Source: TWA4 sp051879215 | GTDB lineage: Bacteria; Bacillota; Clostridia; Lachnospirales; Lachnospiraceae | Length of the DNA: 64,000 nt | Assembly: GCA_051879215.1 (NCBI GenBank) | Contig: JBJELP010000267.1 | Location: forward strand, 5,526 to 69,525 | Direction: 5' to 3' | Shown here: piece after piece, positions 53,382-61,786 of the stretch | Numbering within the stretch: the stretch's first letter is position 1 | Layout of the letters: the number at the start of each line of letters is the position of its first letter | Made by a program: the position numbers and the translations under genes | The notes under the pieces: model-generated | What the model was told of the DNA's origin: nothing | Seen by the model: the letters and a program-made list of their open reading frames with translations, nothing else | The model's database searches: none

Positions 53382-53657
53382 ATGAAAAAAGCAGAACTGA
53401 TCACAGCTATGGCAGCAAAAACAGGCATGAAAAAATCTGATACACAGAAAGTTTTAGAAGCATTTATCGATGTAGTCAGCGATGAACTGGTTGCCGGCGA
53501 AAAGGTTCAGATCACCGGATTCGGTACATTTGAAGTTTCCGAAAGAGCAGAAAGAACAGGCAGAAACCCCCAGAGTGGTGAAACCATGACAATTGCTGCT
53601 TCCAAGTCTCCCAAGTTTAAGGCAGGCAAGGTATTAAAGGATAAAGTAAACGCATAA
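53382..53657 (+). CDS. hup: HU-family DNA-binding protein
   Basis: 91 residues. KKAELITAMAAKTGMKKSD at the start, the GFGTFEVSERAERTGRNPQS arm with the intercalating proline, and FKAGKVLKDKV at the end. Nucleoid protein. It has a near-consensus promoter of its own and an AAGGGAG site. Confidence 0.96.
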   Translation: MKKAELITAMAAKTGMKKSDTQKVLEAFIDVVSDELVAGEKVQITGFGTFEVSERAERTGRNPQSGETMTIAASKSPKFKAGKVLKDKVNA

Positions 53658-53681
53658 TCGGATGCAGATAAGGGCATGCCT

Positions 53682-53921
53682 ATGAGACTTGACAAATATC
53701 TGAAGGTTTCACGTCTGATAAAAAGACGAACTGTAGCAAATGAAGCCTGTGATGCGGGACGTGTTATGGTCAATGGCAAACCCGTAAAGGCTTCCTACAA
53801 CGTAAAGGCCGGTGATGAACTGGAAATTCTTTTCGGAACCCGTTCTGTGAAAGTACGGGTACTGAATGTTCAGGAAACTGTCCGAAAAGAAGATGCAGCC
53901 GCACTTTACGAATACATCTGA
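53682..53921 (+). CDS. rqcP: S4-domain ribosome quality-control protein RqcP
   Basis: 79 residues, S4 RNA-binding fold: MRLDKYLKVSRLIKRRTVAN, GRVMVNGKPVKASYNVKAGD. RqcP works with RqcH in adding C-terminal Ala tails at stalled 50S subunits. The ATG at 53682 is better spaced from AGGG than the one at 53676. 24 bases after hup, the usual Firmicute position. Confidence 0.92.
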   Translation: MRLDKYLKVSRLIKRRTVANEACDAGRVMVNGKPVKASYNVKAGDELEILFGTRSVKVRVLNVQETVRKEDAAALYEYI

Positions 53922-54031
53922 TCAGCATATCTCCTGTACACCGCGCATACAATAGGATCAGGATGATACAGCGGAAGTTCCCTCTGATTTTCCGCAGCAT
54001 CACAGATCAAGCAGTGTACAGGAGTATTTTT

Positions 54032-54322
54032 ATGCCCGAACCCATCGAAAGTCCCCATAAAGGACACTGTGTCACCATCAATAACCGTTCCCGGACCCGG
54101 ATCACAGGAGTTCTGGATGTCATTTCCTTTGATACGGAAGAAATTGTTCTGGAAACAGAAGAAGGCCGCATGCAGATAATGGGATCCGCTCTCCAGGTCA
54201 AACAACTGGCAATTGAAAGCGGAACCGTGGAAATTGAAGGACGGCCCGATACCATCCAATATACCGAAATCAGAAAATCCGGCACCAATAACGGTTCCGT
54301 TCTGTCCAGGTTTTTCCGTTAA
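54032..54322 (+). CDS. yabP: sporulation protein YabP
   Basis: 96 residues with the YabP beta-rich fold: HCVTINNRSRTRITGVLDV, FDTEEIVLETEEGRMQIMG. YabP is needed for spore-coat/cortex steps in sporulation. Start at 54032 follows AGGAG; the longer frame adds 23 unrelated codons. Its stop overlaps the yabQ ATG by one base. Confidence 0.88.
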   Translation: MPEPIESPHKGHCVTINNRSRTRITGVLDVISFDTEEIVLETEEGRMQIMGSALQVKQLAIESGTVEIEGRPDTIQYTEIRKSGTNNGSVLSRFFR

Positions 54323-54603
54323 TGGCTGATTTTATCCGTTCACAGGCTGCTTCTTTTCTGGCATTTTTCATATGCGGTATCGGAGCTGCCGTTTTTTTTG
54401 ATTTCCTGCGTATTCTCCGGAAACTGCGGAAACATCATATTTGGGCCGTTACACTGGAAGATATCCTGTTCTGGTCCATGATCGGAATCACCCTTTTTCG
54501 TCTTCTGTACCTTTTTCAGTCAGGAAATCTGCGTTTTTTTCTTATCCCTGCATTTGGCCTGGGTTTTTTTCTGTGGAATCGTACTCTCAGCCGTTTTTTC
54601 TGA
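54322..54603 (+). CDS. yabQ: sporulation protein YabQ
   Basis: 93 residues with three membrane segments, the YabQ layout: RSQAASFLAFFICGIGAAVFF, DFLRILRK, EDILFWSMIGI. Required for spore cortex formation together with YabP, with which it is translationally coupled (TAATG). A little short compared with longer clostridial YabQ proteins. Confidence 0.88.
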   Translation: MADFIRSQAASFLAFFICGIGAAVFFDFLRILRKLRKHHIWAVTLEDILFWSMIGITLFRLLYLFQSGNLRFFLIPAFGLGFFLWNRTLSRFF

Positions 54604-54622
54604 AATTTTCATCACTTTACTC

Positions 54623-54651
54623 TTGAAAAATAAGAAGCGATAGACTACACT
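54623..54651 (+). promoter_or_regulatory. divIC promoter
   Basis: TTGAAA, 17 bp, TACACT, in the gap after yabQ; it lets the division gene be expressed apart from the sporulation genes. Confidence 0.55.
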
Positions 54652-54722
54652 TAAAAGGATTCTATCCTTATCTGAATCTGTTCCATACAGTATATTTGAT
54701 TGATTCTATACAGGAGACAACT

Positions 54723-55064
54723 ATGAGTACTGAAAAAAATTCCGCCAGAAGAAAGTATGTACGCCGGTCTTCTGCCAGAGAGCAGAAGCGACATCTTCGC
54801 ATGACCTTCCTCGGTATTGGTCTGCTGCTTATTTTCGCTGCAGTACTTCTTGTTTACAAGACCGGTCAGCTGCAGATACAGAAGCAGCAATATGTCACAC
54901 AGACCGAACAGCTGAAAGCTGAAATTGAAAAAGAAGAAAGTCGGAAAGAAGAACTTCTTCGCAAAAAAACAGAGGTCTCATCGGACGCCTACATCGAAAG
55001 TGAAGCCCGCAAGCGGCTTAACTATGTCCATAAAGACGAGATTCTGATTAAACGAAAGCAATAA
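54723..55064 (+). CDS. divIC: septum formation initiator DivIC/FtsB family
   Basis: 113 residues. Basic cytosolic N-terminus, one membrane helix (about 30-50) and an extracytoplasmic coiled coil (about 52-95) ending in ARKRLNYVHKDEILIKR, the DivIC-type tail. Bridges FtsL and DivIB in the divisome. ATG at 54723 has AGGAG. Position after yabQ is the conserved one. Confidence 0.88.
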   Translation: MSTEKNSARRKYVRRSSAREQKRHLRMTFLGIGLLLIFAAVLLVYKTGQLQIQKQQYVTQTEQLKAEIEKEESRKEELLRKKTEVSSDAYIESEARKRLNYVHKDEILIKRKQ

Positions 55065-55076
55065 GGAGGAACCGGA

Positions 55077-55385
55077 ATGAGCAAAACACCTGATATTTTT
55101 GCAGATGTGGATCTGGACAGCATTATTACTCTGAATGATGAAAACGGAAAGGAATGCCGGTTTGAGTTTCTGGACCTGATCGATTACAAGGGACGCGAAT
55201 TCATTGTCCTGCTTTCCGAAGAAGAAGCTGCAAAAGAAGAAAGCGATGTGGATATTCTGGAAGTCGTACCGGATGAGAAGGATCCCGAGCTGGAAAGCTA
55301 TCTTCCCATCGAGGATGACGATATCATCGAAGCAGTATTTCAGATTTTCGCTGAAAATAATAAAGATTCTCTGGATTTTTGCTGA
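55077..55385 (+). CDS. DUF1292 family acidic protein
   Basis: 102 residues, very acidic: ITLNDENGKECRFEFLDLID, REFIVLLSEEEAAKEESDVD and ESYLPIEDDDIIEAVFQIFAE. This is DUF1292, small cytosolic proteins of unknown role found next to division and RNA-modification genes. Twelve bases after divIC with AAGGAGGA, and followed by a strong terminator. Confidence 0.88.
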   Translation: MSKTPDIFADVDLDSIITLNDENGKECRFEFLDLIDYKGREFIVLLSEEEAAKEESDVDILEVVPDEKDPELESYLPIEDDDIIEAVFQIFAENNKDSLDFC

Positions 55386-55451
55386 GCATAATAACGATTC
55401 TCCGGATTTCTGCTGCCGGCAGATGATCCATACCATGAACAGCAGATTTCA

Positions 55452-55507
55452 GGTCCGGACAACGGAATTCGATTCATTGAAAACCGTTATCCGGACCCTT
55501 TTTTTAT
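55452..55507 (+). terminator. terminator of the divIC-DUF1292 transcript
   Basis: GGTCCGGAcAACGG pairs with CCGTTaTCCGGACC across an 18-base loop, then CTTTTTTT. Confidence 0.9.
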
Positions 55508-55512
55508 CCCTT

Positions 55513-56706
55513 TTATTCCGTCAGCACTGTTTTCAGGAAATGATAGATCTCCTCTTTTTCCGGAGGACATCCTTTTAAATATCGTTCAAAATGGGACGTA
55601 CAGCTTCCGATTCCCAGTTTTCCGCACCTGCCCTTATACCCCTGTCCGATGCATATCTTCTCCGTAAACTGATCGGTCAAAATCCCTTCCTCCTGCAGCT
55701 CATACAGTACAGGAAGCAGGTTTCCGTAGCATGCACTGCAGGCCTCCACGTCTTCCGCCAGTTCCTGCAGACGAAGGGCTTTCCCTGCAGTGGAAAGATC
55801 GATGGGATGAAGCGGTTCATTGCATACATGAATCATGGCTGAGGACAGATCCGAAGAGCCGCATCCACATGCTTCCGCAATTCCGATATAGGAAACCTCT
55901 TCCACCGGAATATGAAGAAGACTGCAGCAATAACTGTCACAAAGAACCGGATCCGCTGCTGCAATCAGCCGATCCTGCTGCACCGGATTTCCACCGTCTT
56001 CAAAACTCAGATCACCGCAGATACTGTCAACCAGAATAAAATCCTGATGAATCCCGGCGGACAGCCTTCCAATGGGATCATGGAGACCCATGCGGTGAAA
56101 AGCCCGTTTCTGGAAATCCGGAAGCAGTCCCTTCATATTTTTCAGAGCACAGGTCATTCTGGTCTGACAATGTCCCTTCAGCACAGGCACATTAATCAGA
56201 AAATCCACATCCAGTGCTGCTTCACTCACCGCCAGTTCCAGACCTGTACAGTTCACAGTTCTGTATTTTTCCTTCTTGATATCAATCAGCGGAAGCTGTA
56301 ACCGTTCAGCCAGTTCGTAATATCCGCAGACCTGAAAAGCATCCTCTGTCCGGTCTCCCACCCAGGAGCTTTCCATGATACACAGATTCCGATATCCCTT
56401 TTCCAGCAGATAGGAAATCAGCCCTTCCACCACTTCCGGATGGGTGGTTCCTCCATCTTCTGCCGGAATCGGTGCAACCAGATTGGGTTTGATGCCGATA
56501 CGAATGCCTGCCTTTTCCGTAAGAAATCCATGGGACTCTCCTACGGCATCTGTGGTTTCAAAATCATTGGTCTTTTTATGCAAAAATGCAGGCATACATT
56601 TCCGCATAATCATACCATCCAGATCGGTTTCCTCCAGAAGCCGGATCACCGTATCCGCATAATCCGTTCCATATATAATATAAAGTTCATTTTGCTCCAT
56701 AATCAT
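55513..56706 (-). CDS. DUF362 domain protein
   Basis: 397 residues. DUF362 hallmarks: GIKPNLVAPIPAEDGGTTHP, VVEGLISYLLEKGYRNLCIM, NVPVLKGHCQTRMTCALKNM and KGLLP. Cysteines in its C-terminal third (CGCGSSDL, CSACYGN, CGKLGIGSC) suggest metal binding, but no standard ferredoxin motif is seen. Function unknown; often linked to Fe-S or lipid metabolism. AGGAAA precedes the ATG. Confidence 0.85.
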   Translation of the reverse strand: MIMEQNELYIIYGTDYADTVIRLLEETDLDGMIMRKCMPAFLHKKTNDFETTDAVGESHGFLTEKAGIRIGIKPNLVAPIPAEDGGTTHPEVVEGLISYLLEKGYRNLCIMESSWVGDRTEDAFQVCGYYELAERLQLPLIDIKKEKYRTVNCTGLELAVSEAALDVDFLINVPVLKGHCQTRMTCALKNMKGLLPDFQKRAFHRMGLHDPIGRLSAGIHQDFILVDSICGDLSFEDGGNPVQQDRLIAAADPVLCDSYCCSLLHIPVEEVSYIGIAEACGCGSSDLSSAMIHVCNEPLHPIDLSTAGKALRLQELAEDVEACSACYGNLLPVLYELQEEGILTDQFTEKICIGQGYKGRCGKLGIGSCTSHFERYLKGCPPEKEEIYHFLKTVLTE

Positions 56707-57052
56707 CCGATTTCCTTTCTCTAATCATCCCATTTCCTTCCAGCTGATTTCCTTTCCGTCATCTTTTTTCTTTCTTCCAGCAATCCGATTTCTTTTCAGG
56801 TATCTGTTTTTCCTTCATCGGAAATAAGATTCAACGTTGACAGATTTTTATCTTAATACATTTTATCGGAAATAGCAATTGCATCGGCAGGAAATGCATC
56901 ATTCCCCTGCAGCAGAAAAAAACTTTTGCCCCGGTACCCTGTTTATGATAATGTATGATATGACACCAATCCATGAGATGTCTATGAGCCCCGGTGTCAG
57001 ATAGAGTCTGTCCGACAGACATAAAAAGAATAACAGAAATGAGGCGGAACAA
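56707..57052. other. gene-free interval between DUF362 and HAD genes
   Basis: Divergent intergenic region. Its left third is pyrimidine-rich with imperfect repeats of AATCATCC-ATTTCCTT form; the right part holds TATGAT-like sequences without a clear -35. I see no gene. Confidence 0.5.
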
Positions 57053-57844
57053 ATGAATTGTAAAACAGAAAAAAAGAAAATCCTGAGTTTCGATCTGGAT
57101 ATGACCCTTGTGGATGATAAGGATAATAAAATTCCCCGTAGTGCCATCGATGCCATCAATCAGGTTCGAAATGACTATTATATTGTAATTGCCACAGGAC
57201 GGAATCTGGAACTGGCAGCCAATCAGTATGTATTGGAAGAACTGAAACCTGATGCATGGGTGCATAATAACGGTGCCCAGGTACATATTGAAGGAAAACA
57301 GGTGTATTACCATGAATTCAATAAAGATCTTCTGAAACGTCTTCTGGACTTTTCCATCAGCCGCGGTCTCTGCGTCTGTGCCATGATCAATAATGTGGAA
57401 TACTGTACGATTCCCGAAGATCTGAAATCCATCCAGTATATTTTAAGCGGTGATGCCAGACCGGAATATGATGATGTCATGAAGCTTCTGGAACTGCCCG
57501 TGCAGACTCTGGGTTTTGTGGGAAAGGATGAAAAAGCACAGATTCTCCGGGATGCATTTCCCGAACTGAAAATCCCTTCTGTCATCCCCGGTATCTGGTG
57601 CGACATTATGGAAAAAAACATTTCCAAAGTGGTCGGTATGGAAAAAGTGCTTTCCCACTATCAGCTCACCATGAAAGATGTCATTGCCTTCGGCGACAGC
57701 ATGAATGATTATGAAATATTAAAAGCCGCCGGCTATGCAGTTGCAATGGGCAACGCCGCCGACGGTCTGAAAGAAATTGCGGATTATATTACGGATGATG
57801 TGGACAAAGACGGAATTGCCAATGCCCTCCGGATGTTATGCTGA
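57053..57844 (+). CDS. Cof-type HAD-IIB phosphatase
   Basis: 263 residues. DxD motif LSFDLDMTLVDD, ATGRNLELA, a type IIB cap, VIAFGDSMNDYEIL and VAMGNAADGLKE. Cytoplasmic phosphatase of sugar or cofactor phosphates; distinct from the one at 41.8 kb. GAGGCGG before the ATG. The first motif has methionine in place of the usual glycine (DMT), which is tolerated in the family. Confidence 0.88.
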   Translation: MNCKTEKKKILSFDLDMTLVDDKDNKIPRSAIDAINQVRNDYYIVIATGRNLELAANQYVLEELKPDAWVHNNGAQVHIEGKQVYYHEFNKDLLKRLLDFSISRGLCVCAMINNVEYCTIPEDLKSIQYILSGDARPEYDDVMKLLELPVQTLGFVGKDEKAQILRDAFPELKIPSVIPGIWCDIMEKNISKVVGMEKVLSHYQLTMKDVIAFGDSMNDYEILKAAGYAVAMGNAADGLKEIADYITDDVDKDGIANALRMLC

Positions 57845-57876
57845 AAAGCACTCCTTCGTATAACACCTGTTTATGG

Positions 57877-58803
57877 CTAATTGCCCCATATTTGAGCCAG
57901 AACAATGGCCGCAAACATCAGTGCACAGCCTGCCAGTTCTCTGGCGGACAGTGCCTGATTCAGAAGCAGCCAGCCGGCCAATGCGGAAACCACGGATTCC
58001 AGACACATGATCAGAGATGCAATTGTTGGATTCATATCCTTCTGTCCGACGATCTGCAGGGTATAGGCAACACCGCTGGATAATACACCTGCATAAAGGA
58101 TCGGCATCCATGCTGCCAGAATAGCTGCAATGGTGGGATTTTCAAATATCAGCATCAGGATGCCGGATACCAGACCTGCCACAAAAAACTGAATGCAGGA
58201 AATCACCACACCGTCTCCTTTGGGTGAAAAGTGATCAATTACCATAATATGTATGGAAAAAAGCAGTGCACAGATCAGAACCAGCGTATCACCGAATGCC
58301 AGTTTAAAAGAACTGTCCGTCATACAGAGAAGGTATAAACCGACCACTGAAAGGGCCACACTGAACCATACGACGATGGATACTCTCTTCTTAAAAAACA
58401 ATCCCAGTATCGGAACGATGACCACATACAGGGCTGTAATAAATCCGGCTTTGCCCACTGTTGTATGTGCAATACCAAACTGCTGAAAATTGCTGGCTGC
58501 ACATAAGGCCAGACCGCAGCAGATTCCGCCGATCAGCTCATTCCGGCTGACCGGAAGCCATGAAATCGGTCTGTCTTTCTTCTGTAGAGCAAAATCTGCC
58601 GTTTCTTCTCCACCTTGCATTTTCCACTTTCTCAGCAGCACAATGCAGGGGATCAGCACCAGCCCTCCGATGATATTTCGGGTGAAATTAAAGGTAAATC
58701 CCCCTACGTAATCCATTCCCACACTCTGTGCAACAAAGGCGACACCCCAGATGGTTGCCGTCAGAAGCAGCAGCAGGGAATTTCTGATCTGTGTTTTCTT
58801 CAT
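57877..58803 (-). CDS. EamA/DMT-family transporter
   Basis: 308 residues with ten membrane helices in two EamA halves; LLLLTATIWGVAFVAQSVGMD at the start, GLVLIPC in helix 2 and the second-half SGVAYTLQIVGQKDMNP, ESVVSALAGWLLLNQALS. Exports or imports small metabolites; substrate unknown. The ATG at 58803 has AGAGGA; the longest frame adds 32 codons of read-through. Confidence 0.9.
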   Translation of the reverse strand: MKKTQIRNSLLLLLTATIWGVAFVAQSVGMDYVGGFTFNFTRNIIGGLVLIPCIVLLRKWKMQGGEETADFALQKKDRPISWLPVSRNELIGGICCGLALCAASNFQQFGIAHTTVGKAGFITALYVVIVPILGLFFKKRVSIVVWFSVALSVVGLYLLCMTDSSFKLAFGDTLVLICALLFSIHIMVIDHFSPKGDGVVISCIQFFVAGLVSGILMLIFENPTIAAILAAWMPILYAGVLSSGVAYTLQIVGQKDMNPTIASLIMCLESVVSALAGWLLLNQALSARELAGCALMFAAIVLAQIWGN

Positions 58804-58873
58804 ATGATTTCCTCTCATGTTTATTATGGTTGTATTCTTCCGAATCCATTCTGACATCCGGATGAATCCCTGC

Positions 58874-59644
58874 TCAGAACACATAGGATATGGTTTCATT
58901 CCGGTTCAGATAGTTCAGAATTCCTTTTGTCAGCGCCCGGGCAATTTTCTCCTGATACGTGTCCTGTATCAGAAGCTCTGCCTCACGGGGATTGCTTAAA
59001 AAACCGCATTCTGCAATCACCATGGGCATGGATGTATGCAGAAGCAGATAATAATTATCATTGGCCTTGGGTTTCCGCCGATTTTCCACTTCATCCACTT
59101 CATCAAAGGATGCCTGCAGCAGCTGTGCTGCCCGTTTCCCCTGTTCTGACGCATGATAGTAAAATACCTGCGGTCCGCAGACGGACGGATCATGATAGCT
59201 GTTCTGATGAATGCTGACCACCAGATCAGGGGAAGCCGCTTCCATGATTTCAATCCGCCGGTTCATATCCGCCATTTTCTTATTGGGTGCATCCGGCTGA
59301 TACAGAGGTTCATCTGATTCTCTTGTCAGAACCACACGTACCTTTTCTTTCTCCAGGGCAGTTTTCAGTTTCTTTACAATGGAAAGATTAATATCCTTTT
59401 CATTGGCCTGATTGCATCCCACTTTCCCCGGATCTGCAGCTCCGTGTCCGGCATCCAGTACAACACAGGACTCCCGGTTTCCATCTCCATTTACACCGGC
59501 TGTTCCGATTCCCGCAGATGCTTCCAGGAGCAGCGGCTTCTCAATTATGTACATCTGAATTCCTGCCACCAGGCCCAGCATCAGCAGGCCCAGTATCCAT
59601 TCCACAGCAGTTCGTCTCGCAGAGTGATTTCCATTTGCCTTCAT
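58874..59644 (-). CDS. cwlD: N-acetylmuramoyl-L-alanine amidase, CwlD-like
   Basis: 256 residues. Signal/anchor helix (about 14-35), then an Amidase_3 domain with zinc ligands and catalytic residues in VVLDAGHGAADPGKVG, the glutamate of NEKDINLSI, VSIHQNSYHD and IAECGFLSNPREAELL. Size and single-domain layout match CwlD, which prepares muramic lactam in spore cortex. Another cell-wall amidase is possible. ATG at 59644 has GGAGG. Confidence 0.8.
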   Translation of the reverse strand: MKANGNHSARRTAVEWILGLLMLGLVAGIQMYIIEKPLLLEASAGIGTAGVNGDGNRESCVVLDAGHGAADPGKVGCNQANEKDINLSIVKKLKTALEKEKVRVVLTRESDEPLYQPDAPNKKMADMNRRIEIMEAASPDLVVSIHQNSYHDPSVCGPQVFYYHASEQGKRAAQLLQASFDEVDEVENRRKPKANDNYYLLLHTSMPMVIAECGFLSNPREAELLIQDTYQEKIARALTKGILNYLNRNETISYVF

Positions 59645-59722
59645 AACGGTCCTCCGGACTTCCATCCTTTCTGCCTGTCACTGCTATCATATGCCGTCCG
59701 GGTGTATTTCAGTCCGGTTCCT

Positions 59723-60472
59723 TTATTTCTGATCGTAAATCAGTACATTTTCTTTGTTCCGGTACTTGGTCCTCAGACCGGAATCCGTGATAACATCTGC
59801 ATCTGTAAATCCTGCAAAACGCACCGTCGATATCATATCAAATTTGCTGCTGTCTGTCACGATATACCGTTTTCTGGATTGCTTCAGAGCCAGCTCTTTC
59901 ACGGCAGCCTCCTGAATATCCGGTGTGGTAAATCCCTCTTCCACCGTAACTCCGTTTGTTCCGAAAAAGCCTTTGGTGAAATGGAAATTCCCCAGAAACT
60001 GACAGGTCTGCCCGCCAATCAGTGCCTCGGTCTTGATTTTCAGCATACCGCCGGGCATATAAACCTGATACCCCATACTGCAGAGCTTTCTCGCATGGGA
60101 AATCGCATTTGTAATAAAAACAGCATCCGTACATGTGAGAAAGTCCGGAATAAATCCTGTGGTTGTACCTGCATCCAGAAATACCACATCATCATCCGTG
60201 ATCAGGGAAGCTGCATATCTGGCAATTTCCATCTTGGTTTCCCGGTGCAGAACTTCCCGTTCTGCAACCATCAAATCGGATGTAATGGTGCCGGAAGCTG
60301 CCACTGCGCCGCCATGGACCTTCAGAAGCAGCCTTTTTCGGTCAAGCTCATTCAGATCACGCCGAATGGTAGATTCAGAAGCACCCAGCAGTTCCATCAG
60401 TTCCTGAACGGAAACACTCCCTTTCTCCTCTACTTTCTGAACAATCAGATTGCGTCTTTCTTCTGTCAGCAT
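59723..60472 (-). CDS. fruR: DeoR-family regulator of fructose genes
   Basis: 249 residues. DeoR helix-turn-helix (LTEERRNLIVQKVEEKGSVS, ESTIRRDLNELDRKRLL, KVHGGAV) and the sugar-phosphate sensor domain (DDVVFLDAGTTTGF, ITNAISHARKL, KRYIVTDSSKF). Divergent from fruK-fruA, which it most likely represses until fructose-1-phosphate accumulates. ATGGAGGG site. Confidence 0.88.
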   Translation of the reverse strand: MLTEERRNLIVQKVEEKGSVSVQELMELLGASESTIRRDLNELDRKRLLLKVHGGAVAASGTITSDLMVAEREVLHRETKMEIARYAASLITDDDVVFLDAGTTTGFIPDFLTCTDAVFITNAISHARKLCSMGYQVYMPGGMLKIKTEALIGGQTCQFLGNFHFTKGFFGTNGVTVEEGFTTPDIQEAAVKELALKQSRKRYIVTDSSKFDMISTVRFAGFTDADVITDSGLRTKYRNKENVLIYDQK

Positions 60473-60528
60473 ACAAAATACCCTCCATTATCATGTATTT
60501 TCCTATTGCCGATATCATATATCGTATT

Positions 60529-60557
60529 ATTATACGGATAATTGCACCGATTTTCAA
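60529..60557 (-). promoter_or_regulatory. fruR promoter
   Basis: TTGAAA, 17 bp, TATAAT on the minus strand; CGTAT/ATACG dyad over the -10. Confidence 0.75.
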
Positions 60558-60697
60558 GAGACTTTCATTTCTGCCGCCGTCAGACGATCACGTCGTCTCA
60601 TTTCAAAAACGCAGTTTTTCTGTCCCACCTGTCAAAATAAACAAAAAAATCAGTTCTATTCCACGTAATATTTGACTGTTTTTGAATGTTTTTATGA

Positions 60698-60726
60698 TTG
60701 ACATTGACCGTTTTAAATGATATTAT
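60698..60726 (+). promoter_or_regulatory. fruK promoter
   Basis: TTGACA, 17 bp, TATTAT, about 120 bases upstream of fruK. Confidence 0.8.
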
Positions 60727-60748
60727 TCAATTACATTCATAAACGGTC
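60706..60748. promoter_or_regulatory. likely FruR operator pair
   Basis: GACCGTTT (60706-60713, in the promoter spacer) and AAACGGTC (60741-60748, downstream of the start) form a perfect 8-bp dyad about three helical turns apart. Confidence 0.65.
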
Positions 60749-60847
60749 ATGCAAAGCATTTTCACCAGGAGAATGACACGTTGAATCAGACATTCGTATT
60801 CTCTTCGAAAAACAGGGATTTGCAGACCGAAGAAAGGAGAAGTCGTT

Positions 60848-61750
60848 ATGATCTATACAGTTACATTTAATCCTTCTCTGGATTACATTGTTTCTGTGGA
60901 TAATTTTACCCCCGGCAAGGTCAACAGAACCTGTAAGGAGATCATGTTTCCCGGCGGTAAAGGCATCAACGTATCCATTGTCCTGAAGAATCTGGGCATG
61001 GACAGTACCATTCTGGGATTCATTGCCGGATTTACCGGTGAAGAGATCCGCCGCCAGGTTCTGGAGATGGGCTGCAGGGAAGATCTGATCTCCATTCCCA
61101 ATGGTCTTTCCCGTATCAATGTAAAGCTTCGTTCCAATGAAGAAAGCGAAATCAACGGTATGGGACCTGCCATCGACGATGCTGCCATCAATACCCTCTA
61201 CAGCAAACTGGATCAGCTGAAAAAAGGTGATGTTCTGGTTCTGGCAGGAAGTATCCCCTCCTGCATGCCTGAGACCATATATCTGGACATCATGAACCAT
61301 CTGGCTGACAAAGAGGTGATGATCGCCGTCGATGCCACCAAAGATCTTCTTCTCAACGTAATGCCCTGTCACCCCTTCGTAATCAAGCCCAACAATCATG
61401 AACTGGGTGAAATCTTCCACGTTGAAATCACAGAAAAGGACGATGTCATTACCTATGCAAAGAAACTGCAGGAACAGGGTGCCCGCAATGTTCTGGTTTC
61501 CATGGCCGGTGATGGTGCCGTTCTGGTTGCTGAAGATGGTTCTGTTTACACCAGCGAAGCACCCAAAGGCAAAGTTGTCAACTCCGTTGGTGCCGGAGAT
61601 TCCATGGTGGCCGGATTTGTATACGGCTATCTGACTTCCGGCAGCTATGAAACAGCATTTAAGACCGGTATTTCCTGCGGAAGTGCAAGTGCATTCTCCG
61701 AAAATCTTGCAACCCGCGAAGAAGTGGATGCCATCTTAAACACTTTGTAG
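60848..61750 (+). CDS. fruK: 1-phosphofructokinase
   Basis: 300-residue PfkB-family kinase. YTVTFNPSLDYIVSVD at the N-terminus, FPGGKGINVSIVLKNLG, and the ATP/anion-hole motif VNSVGAGDSMVAGF with the catalytic aspartate. Converts fructose-1-phosphate to fructose-1,6-bisphosphate. First gene of fruK-fruA; AAAGGAG site. Confidence 0.94.
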   Translation: MIYTVTFNPSLDYIVSVDNFTPGKVNRTCKEIMFPGGKGINVSIVLKNLGMDSTILGFIAGFTGEEIRRQVLEMGCREDLISIPNGLSRINVKLRSNEESEINGMGPAIDDAAINTLYSKLDQLKKGDVLVLAGSIPSCMPETIYLDIMNHLADKEVMIAVDATKDLLLNVMPCHPFVIKPNNHELGEIFHVEITEKDDVITYAKKLQEQGARNVLVSMAGDGAVLVAEDGSVYTSEAPKGKVVNSVGAGDSMVAGFVYGYLTSGSYETAFKTGISCGSASAFSENLATREEVDAILNTL

Positions 61751-61786
61751 AATTATAATCCCCACAATCCATAAGGAGAAAACCAC

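Larger units (their letters stand above)
60473..60847. other. divergent control region fruR/fruK
   Basis: Holds a promoter for each side and the GACCGTTT/AAACGGTC dyad. The middle (60560-60660) has a small GACGA/TCGTC hairpin and no gene. Confidence 0.7.
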
